Source: Citrobacter portucalensis (GTDB lineage Bacteria > Pseudomonadota > Gammaproteobacteria > Enterobacterales > Enterobacteriaceae). From it: a DNA stretch of 37,596 nt. Positions within the stretch are counted from its first letter, which is position 1, and every line of letters begins with the position of its first letter. Position numbers and translations under genes: made by a program. Where the stretch lies: NCBI RefSeq assembly GCF_002042885.1, contig NZ_MVFY01000024.1, positions 1 to 37,596 of the forward strand. Reading direction: 5' to 3'. Below, piece after piece: positions 1 to 7,678 of the stretch. Below the pieces are notes generated by a model. The model made no database searches and was not told the DNA's origin. It saw nothing but the letters and a program-made list of their open reading frames with translations.

Positions 1-280
1 TAAATAAGCTATATTTGAAATGTTGCTAACTACAAAAAACAAAACAAATTAAACATCGTTAAAAAAAAGAGAATACATCCAATAAAATACATTTTTAAAT
101 TGATATATTTTTTGCAAGTGATATTTTGCAGCATAAAATAATATATAGATAAAAATTTGCAGACTTTTATTCTTTGTATTTTTGTTTTTTCCTTAATCTC
201 ACTTTGGTATACTTCCAATCGTTCCCGGATGGTATTGTTTTTAATGATGACAGTCATTGTTATGAATTAGATAATGCTTA
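1..280. other. AT-rich leader, no supported gene
   Basis: These bases are dominated by A and T, with many A-runs and T-runs. No open frame here has a ribosome binding site or recognisable protein character. The 75-codon minus-strand frame looks like chance in AT-rich DNA. Such composition upstream of adhesin regulators is typically bound by H-NS, which is an inference. The promoter of the PapB-like gene should lie here, but I cannot fix it to one -35/-10 pair. Confidence 0.5.
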
Positions 281-613
281 ATGGAGACGAAGGTGGAATA
301 CATAAAAGAATATAGCCAGCAACCTCAGCAAAGCTCTTTCCTGGAAAAAAAGAATCATATAATTCCTTCAGAAAATATGTCTGACGATGAGTTCTGGTTT
401 CTAATCGAACTGACACCCATCCGCAGCGATAAAATCATCAGGGCATTGCATGATTATTTCGTATTAAATCACCCAAGATCTCACTGCTGCGATAAATATG
501 GTGTTAGTAATGGCTACTTTGGAGTATGTATCAGCAGGTTTGAGCATGTTATCCAGGTTGTTAAAGCACTACTTAATTATTATAAGATGTCAAAAGACAA
601 AATAATCGAATGA
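281..613 (+). CDS. PapB/FaeA-family adhesin regulator
   Basis: This is a 110-residue protein of the PapB/FaeA/AfaA DNA-binding family, which controls fimbrial operons by oligomerising on AT-rich DNA. The family core is visible from about residue 34. It contains SDDEFWFLIELTPIRSDKII (compare FWFLIEISPIHSEKVI in PapB), then ALHDYFV, then a helix-turn-helix-like stretch with KYGVSNGYFGVCISRF (compare KYQMNNGYFSTTLGRL). The length suits the family. No clear Shine-Dalgarno precedes the ATG, so the in-frame GTG at 293, preceded by GGAG, is an alternative start. The gene is much more AT-rich than what follows. Its place directly before a glycosyltransferase-autotransporter pair suggests it regulates that pair; PapB-like regulators usually serve fimbriae. 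Confidence 0.8.
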   Translation: METKVEYIKEYSQQPQQSSFLEKKNHIIPSENMSDDEFWFLIELTPIRSDKIIRALHDYFVLNHPRSHCCDKYGVSNGYFGVCISRFEHVIQVVKALLNYYKMSKDKIIE

Positions 614-628
614 ATTCCCTGCGGAATT
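613..628 (+). terminator. Weak hairpin after the PapB-like gene
   Basis: A 6-bp perfect stem (AATTCC, loop CTGC, GGAATT) begins at the stop codon and is followed by AT-rich sequence without a clean T-tract. It may act as a weak terminator or RNA stabiliser. The 186 bases from here to the next gene should also hold the promoter of the heptosyltransferase gene. Confidence 0.3.
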
Positions 629-814
629 ATTAATTATTTCCGAACAATGCAGTGAGCTTTAAGAGATTCTCGAATTTGTAACCAGTAGACGATATTAAAA
701 TCATTACACACCCTGTGTATATGTGAGGCATGCGGATGCGTTTGTCAACTTTCCGCAACTAATATTTAACGATTTTTTGTAATTTTCAACGCTTATATAT
801 TTTAAGGTGGGAAT

Positions 815-2035
815 ATGTCAACGCTGAAGAATACAGTTTTTATTTCTCCGCCTGATATTCCAACGCAGGCCGGACCTGAAAATATCTTTTATGACTTTAA
901 TGATGGCGCTCGTATATTGCTTCCTGAAGGGAAATGGCACGTACGTCTGCTGGATGCCGACTCCGATAACGTTCTTTTCTGCTGCGATGCAGATAACGGC
1001 TGGGTGACCAGTAGTAAGAAATATTTTGTGCGTTTCCGCATTCAGGTATTCCGTCAGGGGGAAGATACTCCCCTGCTGGATGAAACCCTGAAATTAAAAG
1101 ACCGACCTGTACTGATTTCATTTCCCACCGGGACGTTAGGTGACCTTCTGGGCTGGTTCCCTTATGCCGAACGCTTCCAGACTCTGCACAAGTGCCAACT
1201 GGAGTGCACGATGGCACAAGACATTATTGACTTGTTGGCGCCTCAGTATCCGCAGATACAGTTTTCCACGCCAGATAATCCACGCACGGTGACGCCTTAT
1301 GCTACCTATCGTGTGGGGCTTTATTTTGGTGGCGATACTGACAACCAGCCCGTGGATTTTCGCAAAGTCGGTTTCCATCGTTCTGCCGGCTACATTCTGG
1401 GCGTTGACCCGCGTGAATCGCCGGTCCGGCTTGACTTGTCTGCATCCCGGGTTATTCAGGAGCCTTATGTGTGTATCGCCACACAGTCCACCTGTCAGGC
1501 GAAGTACTGGAACAACGGCACCGGCTGGAGTGAGGTTGTCGCACACCTGAAATCACTGGGTTACCGGGTGCTGTGCATTGACCGGGATGCCCATTACGGC
1601 CAGGGCTTTGTCTGGAATCACATTCCCTGGGGAGCAGAAGACTTTACCGGCAAGCTCCCCCTTCAGGAACGGGTGAACCTCCTGCGTCATGCCAGCTTCT
1701 TCATTGGCCTGCCAAGCGGCCTGTCATGGCTAGCATGGGCTGCCCGTATTCCGGTGGTGCTGATAAGTGGCTTCAGCCTCCCGAACAGCGAATTTTATAC
1801 CCAGTGGCGGGTATTTAACCCCCATGGCTGCTATGGATGCTGGGACGATACATCGCTGAATTTTGACCACCACGATTTTCTGTGGTGCCCGAGACATAAA
1901 AACACCGACCGACAATTTGAATGCACCCGACTGATAACCGGCGCCCAGGTCAATGGCGTCATCAATAAACTTCACCGTTCTTTAACTGAACAGGGTGTTG
2001 AGGCCACCCTGAAAAAAGGAGTAAGCAATGAATAA
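815..2035 (+). CDS. Autotransporter heptosyltransferase (BAHT family)
   Basis: This 406-residue cytosolic glycosyltransferase belongs to the Aah/TibC/BAHT family. These enzymes move heptose from ADP-heptose, an LPS-core precursor, to serines in the repeats of AIDA-type autotransporters before export. An N-terminal substrate-contact domain precedes a GT-B heptosyltransferase fold containing LISFPTGTLGDLLGWFPYAERF and, near residue 294, FFIGLPSGLSWLAWA. The family's iron-finger signature is present as four cysteines, C339, C342, C358 and C370, within HGCYGCWDD, FLWCPRH and FECTRL. The length matches TibC-type enzymes. The start has an AAGGTGG ribosome binding site. The stop overlaps the start of the autotransporter gene by 8 bases, implying translational coupling. 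The close match to C. rodentium BAHT is from memory. Confidence 0.92.
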   Translation: MSTLKNTVFISPPDIPTQAGPENIFYDFNDGARILLPEGKWHVRLLDADSDNVLFCCDADNGWVTSSKKYFVRFRIQVFRQGEDTPLLDETLKLKDRPVLISFPTGTLGDLLGWFPYAERFQTLHKCQLECTMAQDIIDLLAPQYPQIQFSTPDNPRTVTPYATYRVGLYFGGDTDNQPVDFRKVGFHRSAGYILGVDPRESPVRLDLSASRVIQEPYVCIATQSTCQAKYWNNGTGWSEVVAHLKSLGYRVLCIDRDAHYGQGFVWNHIPWGAEDFTGKLPLQERVNLLRHASFFIGLPSGLSWLAWAARIPVVLISGFSLPNSEFYTQWRVFNPHGCYGCWDDTSLNFDHHDFLWCPRHKNTDRQFECTRLITGAQVNGVINKLHRSLTEQGVEATLKKGVSNE

Positions 2036-4919
2036 GGTCTATAACACTGTCTGGAATGAATCCACAGGAACGTGGGTCGTAACTTCAGAACTGACCCGTA
2101 AAGGGGGCCGACGCCCCCGACAAATCAAACGTACCGTGCTGGCAGGGCTGATTGCTGGTTTGCTTATGCCGTCGATGCCCGCTCTGGCGGCAGCCTATGA
2201 CAATCAGACAATTGGTAGTGGTGAAACAAGCAAGTCCATGCACCTGTCTGCAGGCGACACGGCAAAAAACACGACCATTAACAGCGGTGGGAAGCAGTAT
2301 GTCTCCAGTGGTGGCAGTGCCACGAGTACCACCATTAACAACGGCGGGGTTCAGCATGTTTCTAGCGGCGGTAGTGCCACTAGTTCCACCATCAACAGCG
2401 GAGGGCACCAGCATGTCTCCAGTGGTGGTAGTGCCACGAATGCAACTGTTAACAATGGTGGGAGACAGACGGTATTCAGCGGCGGCAGTGCCATGGGCAC
2501 CATAATTAACAGCGGAGGAGATCAGTATGTAATCAGTGGTGGCAGTGCCACAAGCGCATCTGTTAACAGCGGAGCGCGACAGTTTGTCTCCAGTGGCGGC
2601 ATCGTCAAGGCGACTTCTGTTAATAGCGGTGGTCGCCAGTATGTCCGTGACGGCGGCAGTGCCACGGACACCGTGCTTAACAATACTGGGCGCCAGTTTG
2701 TCTCCAGCGGCGGTAGTGCCACTAACACTACAATTAATTCCGGCGGGGGGGTGTATCTCTACGGCGGAAGTGCCACGGGCACCTCTATTTACAACGGCGG
2801 ACGCCAGTACGTCTCCAGTGGTGGCAGCGCCACTAACACAACCGTTTACAGCGGTGGACGTCAGCATGTTTACATCGATGGAAATGTCACAGAAACGACC
2901 ATTACAAGCGGCGGCATGCTGCAGGTAGAGGCCGGTGGTTCAGCCTCTAAGGTTACCCAGAACAGTGGCGGTGCTGTCGTCACCAATACCAGTGCAGTCC
3001 TGAGTGGTAACAACGCTAATGGCAGTTTCAGTATCGCGGGCGGTAGTGCAGCCAATATGCTGTTGGAGAACGAAGGCTATCTGACAGTATTTAGCGGTCA
3101 CAAGGCCAGCGATACAACTGTTGGCAGCAACGGGACTCTTGAGGTCCACAGCGGCGGGGTGCTCTACGGTACTACCACCCTGACTGATAAAGGGACGCTC
3201 GTCGGTGACATAGTCACAAACGAAGGCAACCTGTATTTCCTCAACAACAGTGCTGCGACCTTCGCAGGTACCCTGACAGGTACCGGTACCCTGACACAGG
3301 AAGGCGGAAACACCAGCTTCAGCGGTCTGTTGTCTCAGGACGGAGGGATTGCCCTTAAGAGTGGCGGTGCCATGACGATGGATGCCCTTCAGGCTAAGGC
3401 CAATGTGACGACACAGTCAGGCACCACTCTGACTCTGGATAACGGGACCATCCTGACGGGGAACGTTGCGGGAGACAGCACCGGCGCAGGTAACATGGTG
3501 GTTAAAGGTGCGTCTGTCTGGCATCTCGATGGCGACTCCACTGTCGGCGCATTAACGCTGGATAACGGGACCGTTGATTTCCGTCCGTCAACAACCACGC
3601 GTCTGACGCCAGCCTTCCAGGCGGTTTCGCTAGCGCTCGGAAGCCTGTCGGGTAACGGGACGTTCCGGATGAACACCGATATCGCATCGCATACCGGAGA
3701 TATGCTGAAGGTTACGGGCAACGCCAGTGGTAACTTTGTACTGGATATCAAAAATACCGGCCGGGAGCCAGTATCCGCTGGTGCGCCGCTTCAGGTGGTG
3801 CAGACCGGTGGCGGTGACGCCGCGTTTACCCTGAAAGGCGGGAAAGTCGATGCAGGTACCTGGGAATACAGCCTGAGTAAGGAAAATACCAACTGGTATC
3901 TGAAGACTGACACCCCACCTCCGGTTACTCCGCCGACTAACCCGGATGCAGGTAACCCGGATGTTGGCAACCCGGATACAGGTATGCCGTCTCCAGTATA
4001 TCGCACAACAAAATCTGCCGACGCGGTGCTGGGCATGGCGACTGCACCGGCATACGTCTTCAACAGCGAACTGCAAAATCTGCGTTTCCGTCACGGTAAC
4101 GTGATGCAAAACACCCGTGCACCAGGCGGTGTGTGGGGCCGTTATACAGGGTCAGATAACCGCATCAGCGGCGGAGCTAGCTCGGGCTATACCCTGACCC
4201 AGAACGGTTTCGAAACTGGGGGCGACAAGGTCTTTGAGCTGGATGACAGCCGTTTAGCTGTGGGCGCCTTCTTCTCATACACCGATAACAGCATTAAGCA
4301 TGCACGTGGAGGAAATAGTTCGATCGACAGTACAGGCGGTGGTTTGTATGCCACCTGGTTTGATAATGACGGATACTACGTGGACGGGGTTATCAAATTC
4401 AACCGCTTTAGTAATGAGCTGCGCACCTGGATGAGTGACGGCACGGCGGTGAAGGGAGATTACAGCCAGAACGGTTTCGGCGGCAGTCTTGAAGCTGGCA
4501 AGACCTTCAGTTTGAATGAGAATACATGGGCGCAGCCATACGTGCGGACAACGGCGTTCCGGGCAGACTCGAAAGATATCAGTCTGAATAACGGCATGAA
4601 AGCCAGCATCGGGGCAACCAAGTCTCTGCAGGCCGAGACCGGCGTGAATCTGGGTATGAATCTTGATATTGCCGGAAAAACAGTCAAACCGTACATCAAG
4701 GCTGCGGTTAACCATGAGTTTTCGGACAACAACAAGGTGCAGATTAACAACCGCTATGACTTCACCAACGATATTTCTGGCACGACAGGTAAATACGGTG
4801 TCGGAGTGAGTGCCCAGTTGACACCAAACTCAGGGGTGTGGGCTGAGGCAAACTACCAGAAAGGAGAGAATATCGAGTCTCCGGTGACCGGTAGCGTCGG
4901 TTTCCGCATCAATTTCTAA
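2028..4919 (+). CDS. AIDA-type glycosylated autotransporter adhesin
   Basis: This is a 963-residue type Va autotransporter. Residues 1-26 form an extended signal-peptide region (MNKVYNTVWNESTGTWVVTS start), followed by a basic segment and a hydrophobic core, with cleavage predicted after ALA near residue 54. Twelve imperfect 19-residue AIDA repeats (residues 89-315) carry the Ser/Thr-rich SSGGSAT core, the expected heptose acceptor. A beta-helix passenger follows, then a proline-rich linker (PPPVTPPTNPD, near 636) and a beta-barrel from about residue 685 ending in FRINF with terminal Phe. The ATG lies inside the end of the heptosyltransferase gene, with AAAGGAG upstream. The likely role is adhesion or autoaggregation. 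It resembles AIDA-I, TibA and the C. rodentium CARC protein; which of these is closest cannot be settled by eye. Confidence 0.93.
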   Translation: MNKVYNTVWNESTGTWVVTSELTRKGGRRPRQIKRTVLAGLIAGLLMPSMPALAAAYDNQTIGSGETSKSMHLSAGDTAKNTTINSGGKQYVSSGGSATSTTINNGGVQHVSSGGSATSSTINSGGHQHVSSGGSATNATVNNGGRQTVFSGGSAMGTIINSGGDQYVISGGSATSASVNSGARQFVSSGGIVKATSVNSGGRQYVRDGGSATDTVLNNTGRQFVSSGGSATNTTINSGGGVYLYGGSATGTSIYNGGRQYVSSGGSATNTTVYSGGRQHVYIDGNVTETTITSGGMLQVEAGGSASKVTQNSGGAVVTNTSAVLSGNNANGSFSIAGGSAANMLLENEGYLTVFSGHKASDTTVGSNGTLEVHSGGVLYGTTTLTDKGTLVGDIVTNEGNLYFLNNSAATFAGTLTGTGTLTQEGGNTSFSGLLSQDGGIALKSGGAMTMDALQAKANVTTQSGTTLTLDNGTILTGNVAGDSTGAGNMVVKGASVWHLDGDSTVGALTLDNGTVDFRPSTTTRLTPAFQAVSLALGSLSGNGTFRMNTDIASHTGDMLKVTGNASGNFVLDIKNTGREPVSAGAPLQVVQTGGGDAAFTLKGGKVDAGTWEYSLSKENTNWYLKTDTPPPVTPPTNPDAGNPDVGNPDTGMPSPVYRTTKSADAVLGMATAPAYVFNSELQNLRFRHGNVMQNTRAPGGVWGRYTGSDNRISGGASSGYTLTQNGFETGGDKVFELDDSRLAVGAFFSYTDNSIKHARGGNSSIDSTGGGLYATWFDNDGYYVDGVIKFNRFSNELRTWMSDGTAVKGDYSQNGFGGSLEAGKTFSLNENTWAQPYVRTTAFRADSKDISLNNGMKASIGATKSLQAETGVNLGMNLDIAGKTVKPYIKAAVNHEFSDNNKVQINNRYDFTNDISGTTGKYGVGVSAQLTPNSGVWAEANYQKGENIESPVTGSVGFRINF
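2292..2972 (+). repeat. Twelve in-frame 57-bp AIDA repeats
   Basis: Twelve tandem units of about 57 bases encode the pattern xQxVSSGGSATxTTxNxGG. Units 1-3, 8 and 10 are the most regular. Unit 9 is one residue short (GVYLYGGSATGTSIYNGG), and unit 6 loses the SAT core (SSGGIVKATS). They form a beta-helix whose turns expose serines for heptosylation. Tandem identity allows repeat-number change by recombination. Confidence 0.9.
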
Positions 4920-4933
4920 CCAGGGATGGAAAC

Positions 4934-4955
4934 GACAGCCACAGATGTGGCTGTC
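4934..4955 (+). terminator. Hairpin after the autotransporter gene
   Basis: A perfect 9-bp stem (GACAGCCAC, loop AGAT, GTGGCTGTC) lies 15 bases after the stop. It has no T-tract, so it is more likely an mRNA 3'-end stabiliser than a complete terminator. Confidence 0.5.
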
Positions 4956-4979
4956 TACCCTTCGACTGAACATTCACAC

Positions 4980-5013
4980 AATGAGCGGTGCCGGTCAGGC
5001 GCCTCTCATTTTT
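4980..5013 (+). terminator. Rho-independent terminator of the autotransporter unit
   Basis: AATGAG and CTCATT enclose GGTGCC and GGCGCC around a GGTCA loop, with one internal mismatch. The stem is followed by a short T-run. It would end the heptosyltransferase-autotransporter transcript. Confidence 0.65.
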
Positions 5014-5132
5014 CTAGAATGACCGAAGCATGGTTCAATGAACGGTCTTTCGCTTTTAAATTTGAATGAACAATTCCATGAAACGATGGCCTAAATTTAC
5101 TGTAAAACCGTGACCAATATTACTTGACCACT

Positions 5133-5303
5133 TCATTCCCAGGGCCGACCGTATCCACGTTCCCGCCTGCTCTTACCTGCCTGATAGTTGCGCCAGCCAT
5201 CACCAGCATGCTGCTGTCGGTGTTGGTCACAATATCCGCTGACATCGTTGGTGATTGCCGCACACCCTTTGTGTCGGCATGTGCGTTTAGCGCGCGCTGG
5301 CAT
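5133..5303 (-). pseudogene. Truncated phage HNH endonuclease (N-terminus only)
   Basis: The minus strand encodes about 56 residues beginning MPARAKRTCRHKGCAAITND and continuing through a CxxH zinc half-site (YCDQH) to NYQAGKSRRERGYGRPWE, then stops. This is the N-terminal part of the small HNH nucleases encoded beside terminase genes in lambdoid phages (HK97 gp74 type). The catalytic HNH part is missing, so a deletion breakpoint lies near 5130. AGGA stands 8 bases before the chosen start. In an intact phage it assists packaging; here it cannot function. Bases from 5014 to the breakpoint show nothing else recognisable. Confidence 0.75.
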
Positions 5304-5452
5304 CGGCATAGTCCTGTATGTTGGATACAAATTATGTTGTACTCGGAGAGAAAAACGGAAATGGCATCTAGCGGAGAATATTCATAAATAGCGAGAATAT
5401 GCACGGTCGCCGCCCCGTAACAATCAGGATTACCAGAAAGGTCCCAAAAAAA

Positions 5453-5467
5453 TGAGAATGATTATCA
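5453..5467. promoter_or_regulatory. Fur box upstream of the cytochrome b561 gene
   Basis: TGAGAATGATTATCA matches the 7-1-7 Fur consensus TGATAATnATTATCA at all defined positions but one. It lies about 115 bases before the chosen start of the cytochrome gene and after the HNH stub, so the cytochrome gene is its natural target. This predicts repression by Fe2+-Fur and expression in iron limitation. I cannot place the -10 element with confidence. Confidence 0.75.
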
Positions 5468-5581
5468 AAACATTCACATGCGGTCAATGGAATAACAGAT
5501 TCTTAATCTCTCAACGAAAATAAGGATTTGTTAAGCTTCATGCTTTATGTTCGATGTAACACACTGTTTGAGGCAAGAATA

Positions 5582-6121
5582 ATGATCAGATTCTCAAAAC
5601 TTCAGATTCGCTTACACTGGTTAACCCTGATGTTAATAGCGATAACCTATGCGGCTATGGAGCTGCGCGGATGGTTTCCCAAAGGCAGCAATACCTACCT
5701 TCTTATGAAAGAAACACATTACAATGCCGGGGTATTTGTCTGGTTTTTAATGATAATACGGTTAATTATTAAACATAAGTATCATGACCCAGCTATCACT
5801 CCGCCCCCGCCTGCATGGCAGATGATGGCTGCTAAAATAATGCATATCCTGCTCTACATTTCTTTTGTGGCTCTACCATTACTAGGTATTGCAATTATGG
5901 CTTACGGTGGAAAGGACTGGAGTTTCTTAGGTTTTAACGTTGTATCGTTCGTTACTCCTGACGAGGAAACAAAATCACTTATCAAAGATATTCACGAAAC
6001 ACTGGCAAACATCGGATATTTTTTAATCGCAGCGCATGCTGGTGCAGCGTTATTTCATCACTACATCCAGAAAGATAACACTCTTTTGAGGATGATCCCT
6101 GATTGTAACGATAAGAAATAA
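5582..6121 (+). CDS. Cytochrome b561 (CybB-like superoxide oxidase)
   Basis: This 179-residue integral membrane di-heme cytochrome is of the CybB type. The family passes electrons between superoxide and ubiquinone at the inner membrane. It shows IRLHWLT, AAMELRGWFPKG, IHETLANIGYFLIAAHAGAA and FHHYIQKDNTLLRMIP, each with a close E. coli CybB counterpart. Candidate heme ligands among His12, His46, His88, His138 and His152 are present, along with four hydrophobic segments. The ATG at 5582 is preferred over one 18 codons earlier because CybB homology begins there and GAGG precedes it. It sits on the strand opposite the phage late genes, with its own upstream Fur box, as morons do. The host should also have a core cybB. 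Confidence 0.9.
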   Translation: MIRFSKLQIRLHWLTLMLIAITYAAMELRGWFPKGSNTYLLMKETHYNAGVFVWFLMIIRLIIKHKYHDPAITPPPPAWQMMAAKIMHILLYISFVALPLLGIAIMAYGGKDWSFLGFNVVSFVTPDEETKSLIKDIHETLANIGYFLIAAHAGAALFHHYIQKDNTLLRMIPDCNDKK

Positions 6122-6145
6122 ATACAAATTTTAATGTTTATAATT

Positions 6146-6180
6146 ACAGCAAGCGCTCAGTGAATGCCTGCTGAAATGCC
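6146..6180. repeat. Copy A of a 35-bp repeat beside a terminator
   Basis: This segment matches 8140-8174 at about 30 of 35 positions (shared core CTCAGTGAATGCCTG). Each copy is followed within 20-25 bases by an almost identical leftward terminator. The pair looks like a duplicated gene-end module. Confidence 0.6.
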
Positions 6181-6190
6181 AAGAGTAATG

Positions 6191-6215
6191 ACAAAAAAAC
6201 CGCCCGCAGGCGGTT
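6191..6215 (-). terminator. Leftward terminator
   Basis: The stem AACCGCC/GGCGGTT has a CGCA loop and a run of seven A on the plus strand, which is a T-tail for minus-strand transcription. It ends the transcript of the small cysteine-rich gene to its right. It is one of three near-identical copies, with 8191 and 8572. Confidence 0.8.
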
Positions 6216-6233
6216 AGCTTGCTAATTTATTGG

Positions 6234-6476
6234 TTAGTCTTTATCTGACCAACTAAACGCGCCATCACTTCCGCATTCAGGGCAAGAATCACGTGGGAAA
6301 TTATAATTGGCAGCCCAACGGGAAAAACTATCAGGCGTTGGATAGCTCTCACCAGCCTCTTCGTCATACTGGAATTCGATCTCGTCTGCGTATGTTTCCG
6401 CTAAACGATCAGATACATCTTCATCCCAGTAACGATTTTCACAATCACAACACACTACTGTTATCGTGCCCGACAT
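6234..6476 (-). CDS. Small zinc-ribbon-like prophage protein
   Basis: This is an acidic protein of 80 residues with a VCCDCE knuckle near the N-terminus and CPECGSDGAF near the C-terminus. The two pairs could bind one zinc as a split ribbon. I do not recognise a named family. The start is uncertain: MSGTITVVCC (6476) gives a compact product, while in-frame ATGs at 6488 and 6512 add up to 12 residues. No candidate has a strong ribosome binding site. It is followed directly by a leftward terminator and preceded by rha in the same direction. Confidence 0.6.
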   Translation of the reverse strand: MSGTITVVCCDCENRYWDEDVSDRLAETYADEIEFQYDEEAGESYPTPDSFSRWAANYNFPRDSCPECGSDGAFSWSDKD

Positions 6477-6566
6477 AGATACTTGCCCCATTAGTAAGTG
6501 AATACATATCATATCTAATCGGTGATACTGGCAAATTCTTTTTATGTGATCCCTGCCGCAGGGTAC

Positions 6567-6590
6567 AAAAAAGGCCGCTCAGTGGCGGCC
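6567..6590 (-). terminator. Leftward terminator after rha
   Basis: GGCCGC and GCGGCC pair around TCAGTG, with six A on the plus strand giving a T-tail for leftward transcription. It starts two bases past the rha stop. Confidence 0.8.
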
Positions 6591-6591
6591 C

Positions 6592-7143
6592 CTATTCAGC
6601 AAGTGCTTTAGCTAATCCCGGCAAAGGAATCTGTCCCTGCTTTTCGAGTCGTTCAATTTTCGCTAGCAGGACAGGCTTTTTCACCCTTCCCCAACGGTTA
6701 AGCAGGCGCCCGGACATACTCGCTACATCCTTCTCTTTCATGAACTCCAGCATTACAGCGTTCCGCTCTGCCTCAAAGTTATGTTTGCCTTGGGCGATCA
6801 TGTCTGCCATCCAGTCGAACGCGGCAATGTAGGCCTCTTTGAATGCAAACGCTGCAGCGCCTGTGAAGCTGAAAACCAGCATGGTCCAGCCGTTCCGGGT
6901 CATTCTATAAAATGGCTGAGGCTTGCCGTTCTGTAACTCGTTGTTTTCATAGCAAAGCGTAAAATTGCGCTCTGCAAAATCCGAGGAGCATGAGCTGATC
7001 ACCTTTCTAGTCTTTCTCATCACATCCTTATGGCTCTTCCCGAACGCCTTCGCCACCTTGAATGTGTCAGTTGCTGATTCCGTACCGGACAGGAAGATAA
7101 GCTCACGAAAATCGAAGCCGTTCATAACAGTTGGGTATGTCAT
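6592..7143 (-). CDS. rha: Rha-family phage regulatory protein
   Basis: This 183-residue protein belongs to the pRha family of P22/phi80-type phages, in which Rha interferes with phage growth in hosts lacking integration host factor. The N-terminal domain includes SATDTFKVAKAFGKSHKDVM and KVISSCSSDFAERNF, then FYRMTRNGWTMLVFSFTGAA and KEAYIAAFDWMADMI. The C-terminal tail is basic and may bind DNA. AAGG lies upstream of the ATG. It is read in the direction of the late genes and followed by its own terminator. It is intact, unlike the structural genes around it. Confidence 0.85.
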   Translation of the reverse strand: MTYPTVMNGFDFRELIFLSGTESATDTFKVAKAFGKSHKDVMRKTRKVISSCSSDFAERNFTLCYENNELQNGKPQPFYRMTRNGWTMLVFSFTGAAAFAFKEAYIAAFDWMADMIAQGKHNFEAERNAVMLEFMKEKDVASMSGRLLNRWGRVKKPVLLAKIERLEKQGQIPLPGLAKALAE

Positions 7144-7294
7144 AGCGTGTACCTTACTTTGAGATGAACCTTTGCCGCATAGGAGATCAGCCCGTCGAGG
7201 CTCGCCAGCACTAACTGACTCCTCAAAGGCTCATTCCAAAGGGTTGGGTTCGACGTGGTTGGATGCGCTGCGGTGCGCGGTGAAATTCGGATAC

Positions 7295-7318
7295 AAAAAA
7301 CCCCGCACGATGGCGAGG
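7295..7318 (-). terminator. Leftward terminator with no gene before it
   Basis: CCCCGC pairs with GCGAGG (one G-U) next to a six-A run, forming a leftward terminator. No convincing minus-strand gene ends here, so it is probably left from a deleted gene. Confidence 0.6.
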
Positions 7319-7530
7319 CTTGGTGCTGCTCTTTTTCAGAGCGAGATTTTAAGAGCGGATGCTAATGTGACAGCATGTCGTATTTATATTGTTCATTTGA
7401 TCATTAGTCAATAGGTGAGCAATTCGCCTTCCAGGTTTTGTTATGCGTCAGGATGTCTTTCTTCGTCTGTTTAGCCAACACATCCTAGTAGTAGAACATG
7501 CCATAGCCGAATAGATACATGGCATGGATG

Positions 7531-7565
7531 CTATGCTATGCTATGCTATGCTATGCTATGCTATG
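7531..7565. repeat. (CTATG)7 pentanucleotide tandem repeat
   Basis: Seven perfect CTATG units follow a partial unit (gatg). The tract is non-coding in any supported gene. It is long enough for slipped-strand length change. It lies 2 bases before a possible -35 element (TTCATT, 7568) with a TATATT -10 at 7592 (18-base spacing), so its length could alter promoter strength. The promoter assignment is weak. Confidence 0.85.
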
Positions 7566-7602
7566 ATTTCATTTATCATACAAATCAGGCGTATATTCTT
7601 AT

Positions 7603-7678
7603 ACAGCCACTCCAAGTCACAAACTTAGAGAATATCCACTAAGAACCCTTTGCCCTAGCTCTCTCCAGGGCTTTTTTT
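7603..7678 (+). ncRNA. Possible short terminated RNA
   Basis: A rightward intrinsic terminator (GCCCT, ten-base loop, AGGGC, then seven T at 7672-7678) has no coding gene upstream on its strand. A candidate -10 (TATATT, 7592-7597) would start a transcript near 7603, giving about 75 nt. Lambdoid prophages are known to carry small RNAs in accessory spots. I see no match to a known one. It could equally be a terminator left from a lost gene. Confidence 0.3.
7652..7678 (+). terminator. Rightward terminator, orphan
   Basis: A 5-bp GC-rich stem GCCCT/AGGGC is followed by seven T. It faces the leftward gene that ends at 7731, and it is the only evidence of rightward transcription in this stretch. 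Confidence 0.65.

Noticed and set aside
30-257. 75-codon minus-strand frame in the AT-rich left end
   Set aside because: No ribosome binding site, composition explained by AT-rich DNA, no recognisable domain.
2085-2867. 260-codon minus-strand frame across the autotransporter repeats
   Set aside because: It is the antisense reading of the 57-base repeats, which keep one antisense frame open; the plus-strand product is clearly the real one.
2292-2972. Regular repeats that could be mistaken for a CRISPR array
   Set aside because: Units are contiguous, in frame and coding, without spacers.
7228-7250. GGTTCGA motif suggesting a tRNA T-loop
   Set aside because: No matching T-stem, anticodon arm or acceptor stem around it.
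7172-7414. 80-codon plus-strand frame
   Set aside because: It spans a leftward terminator and has no ribosome binding site or protein-like character.
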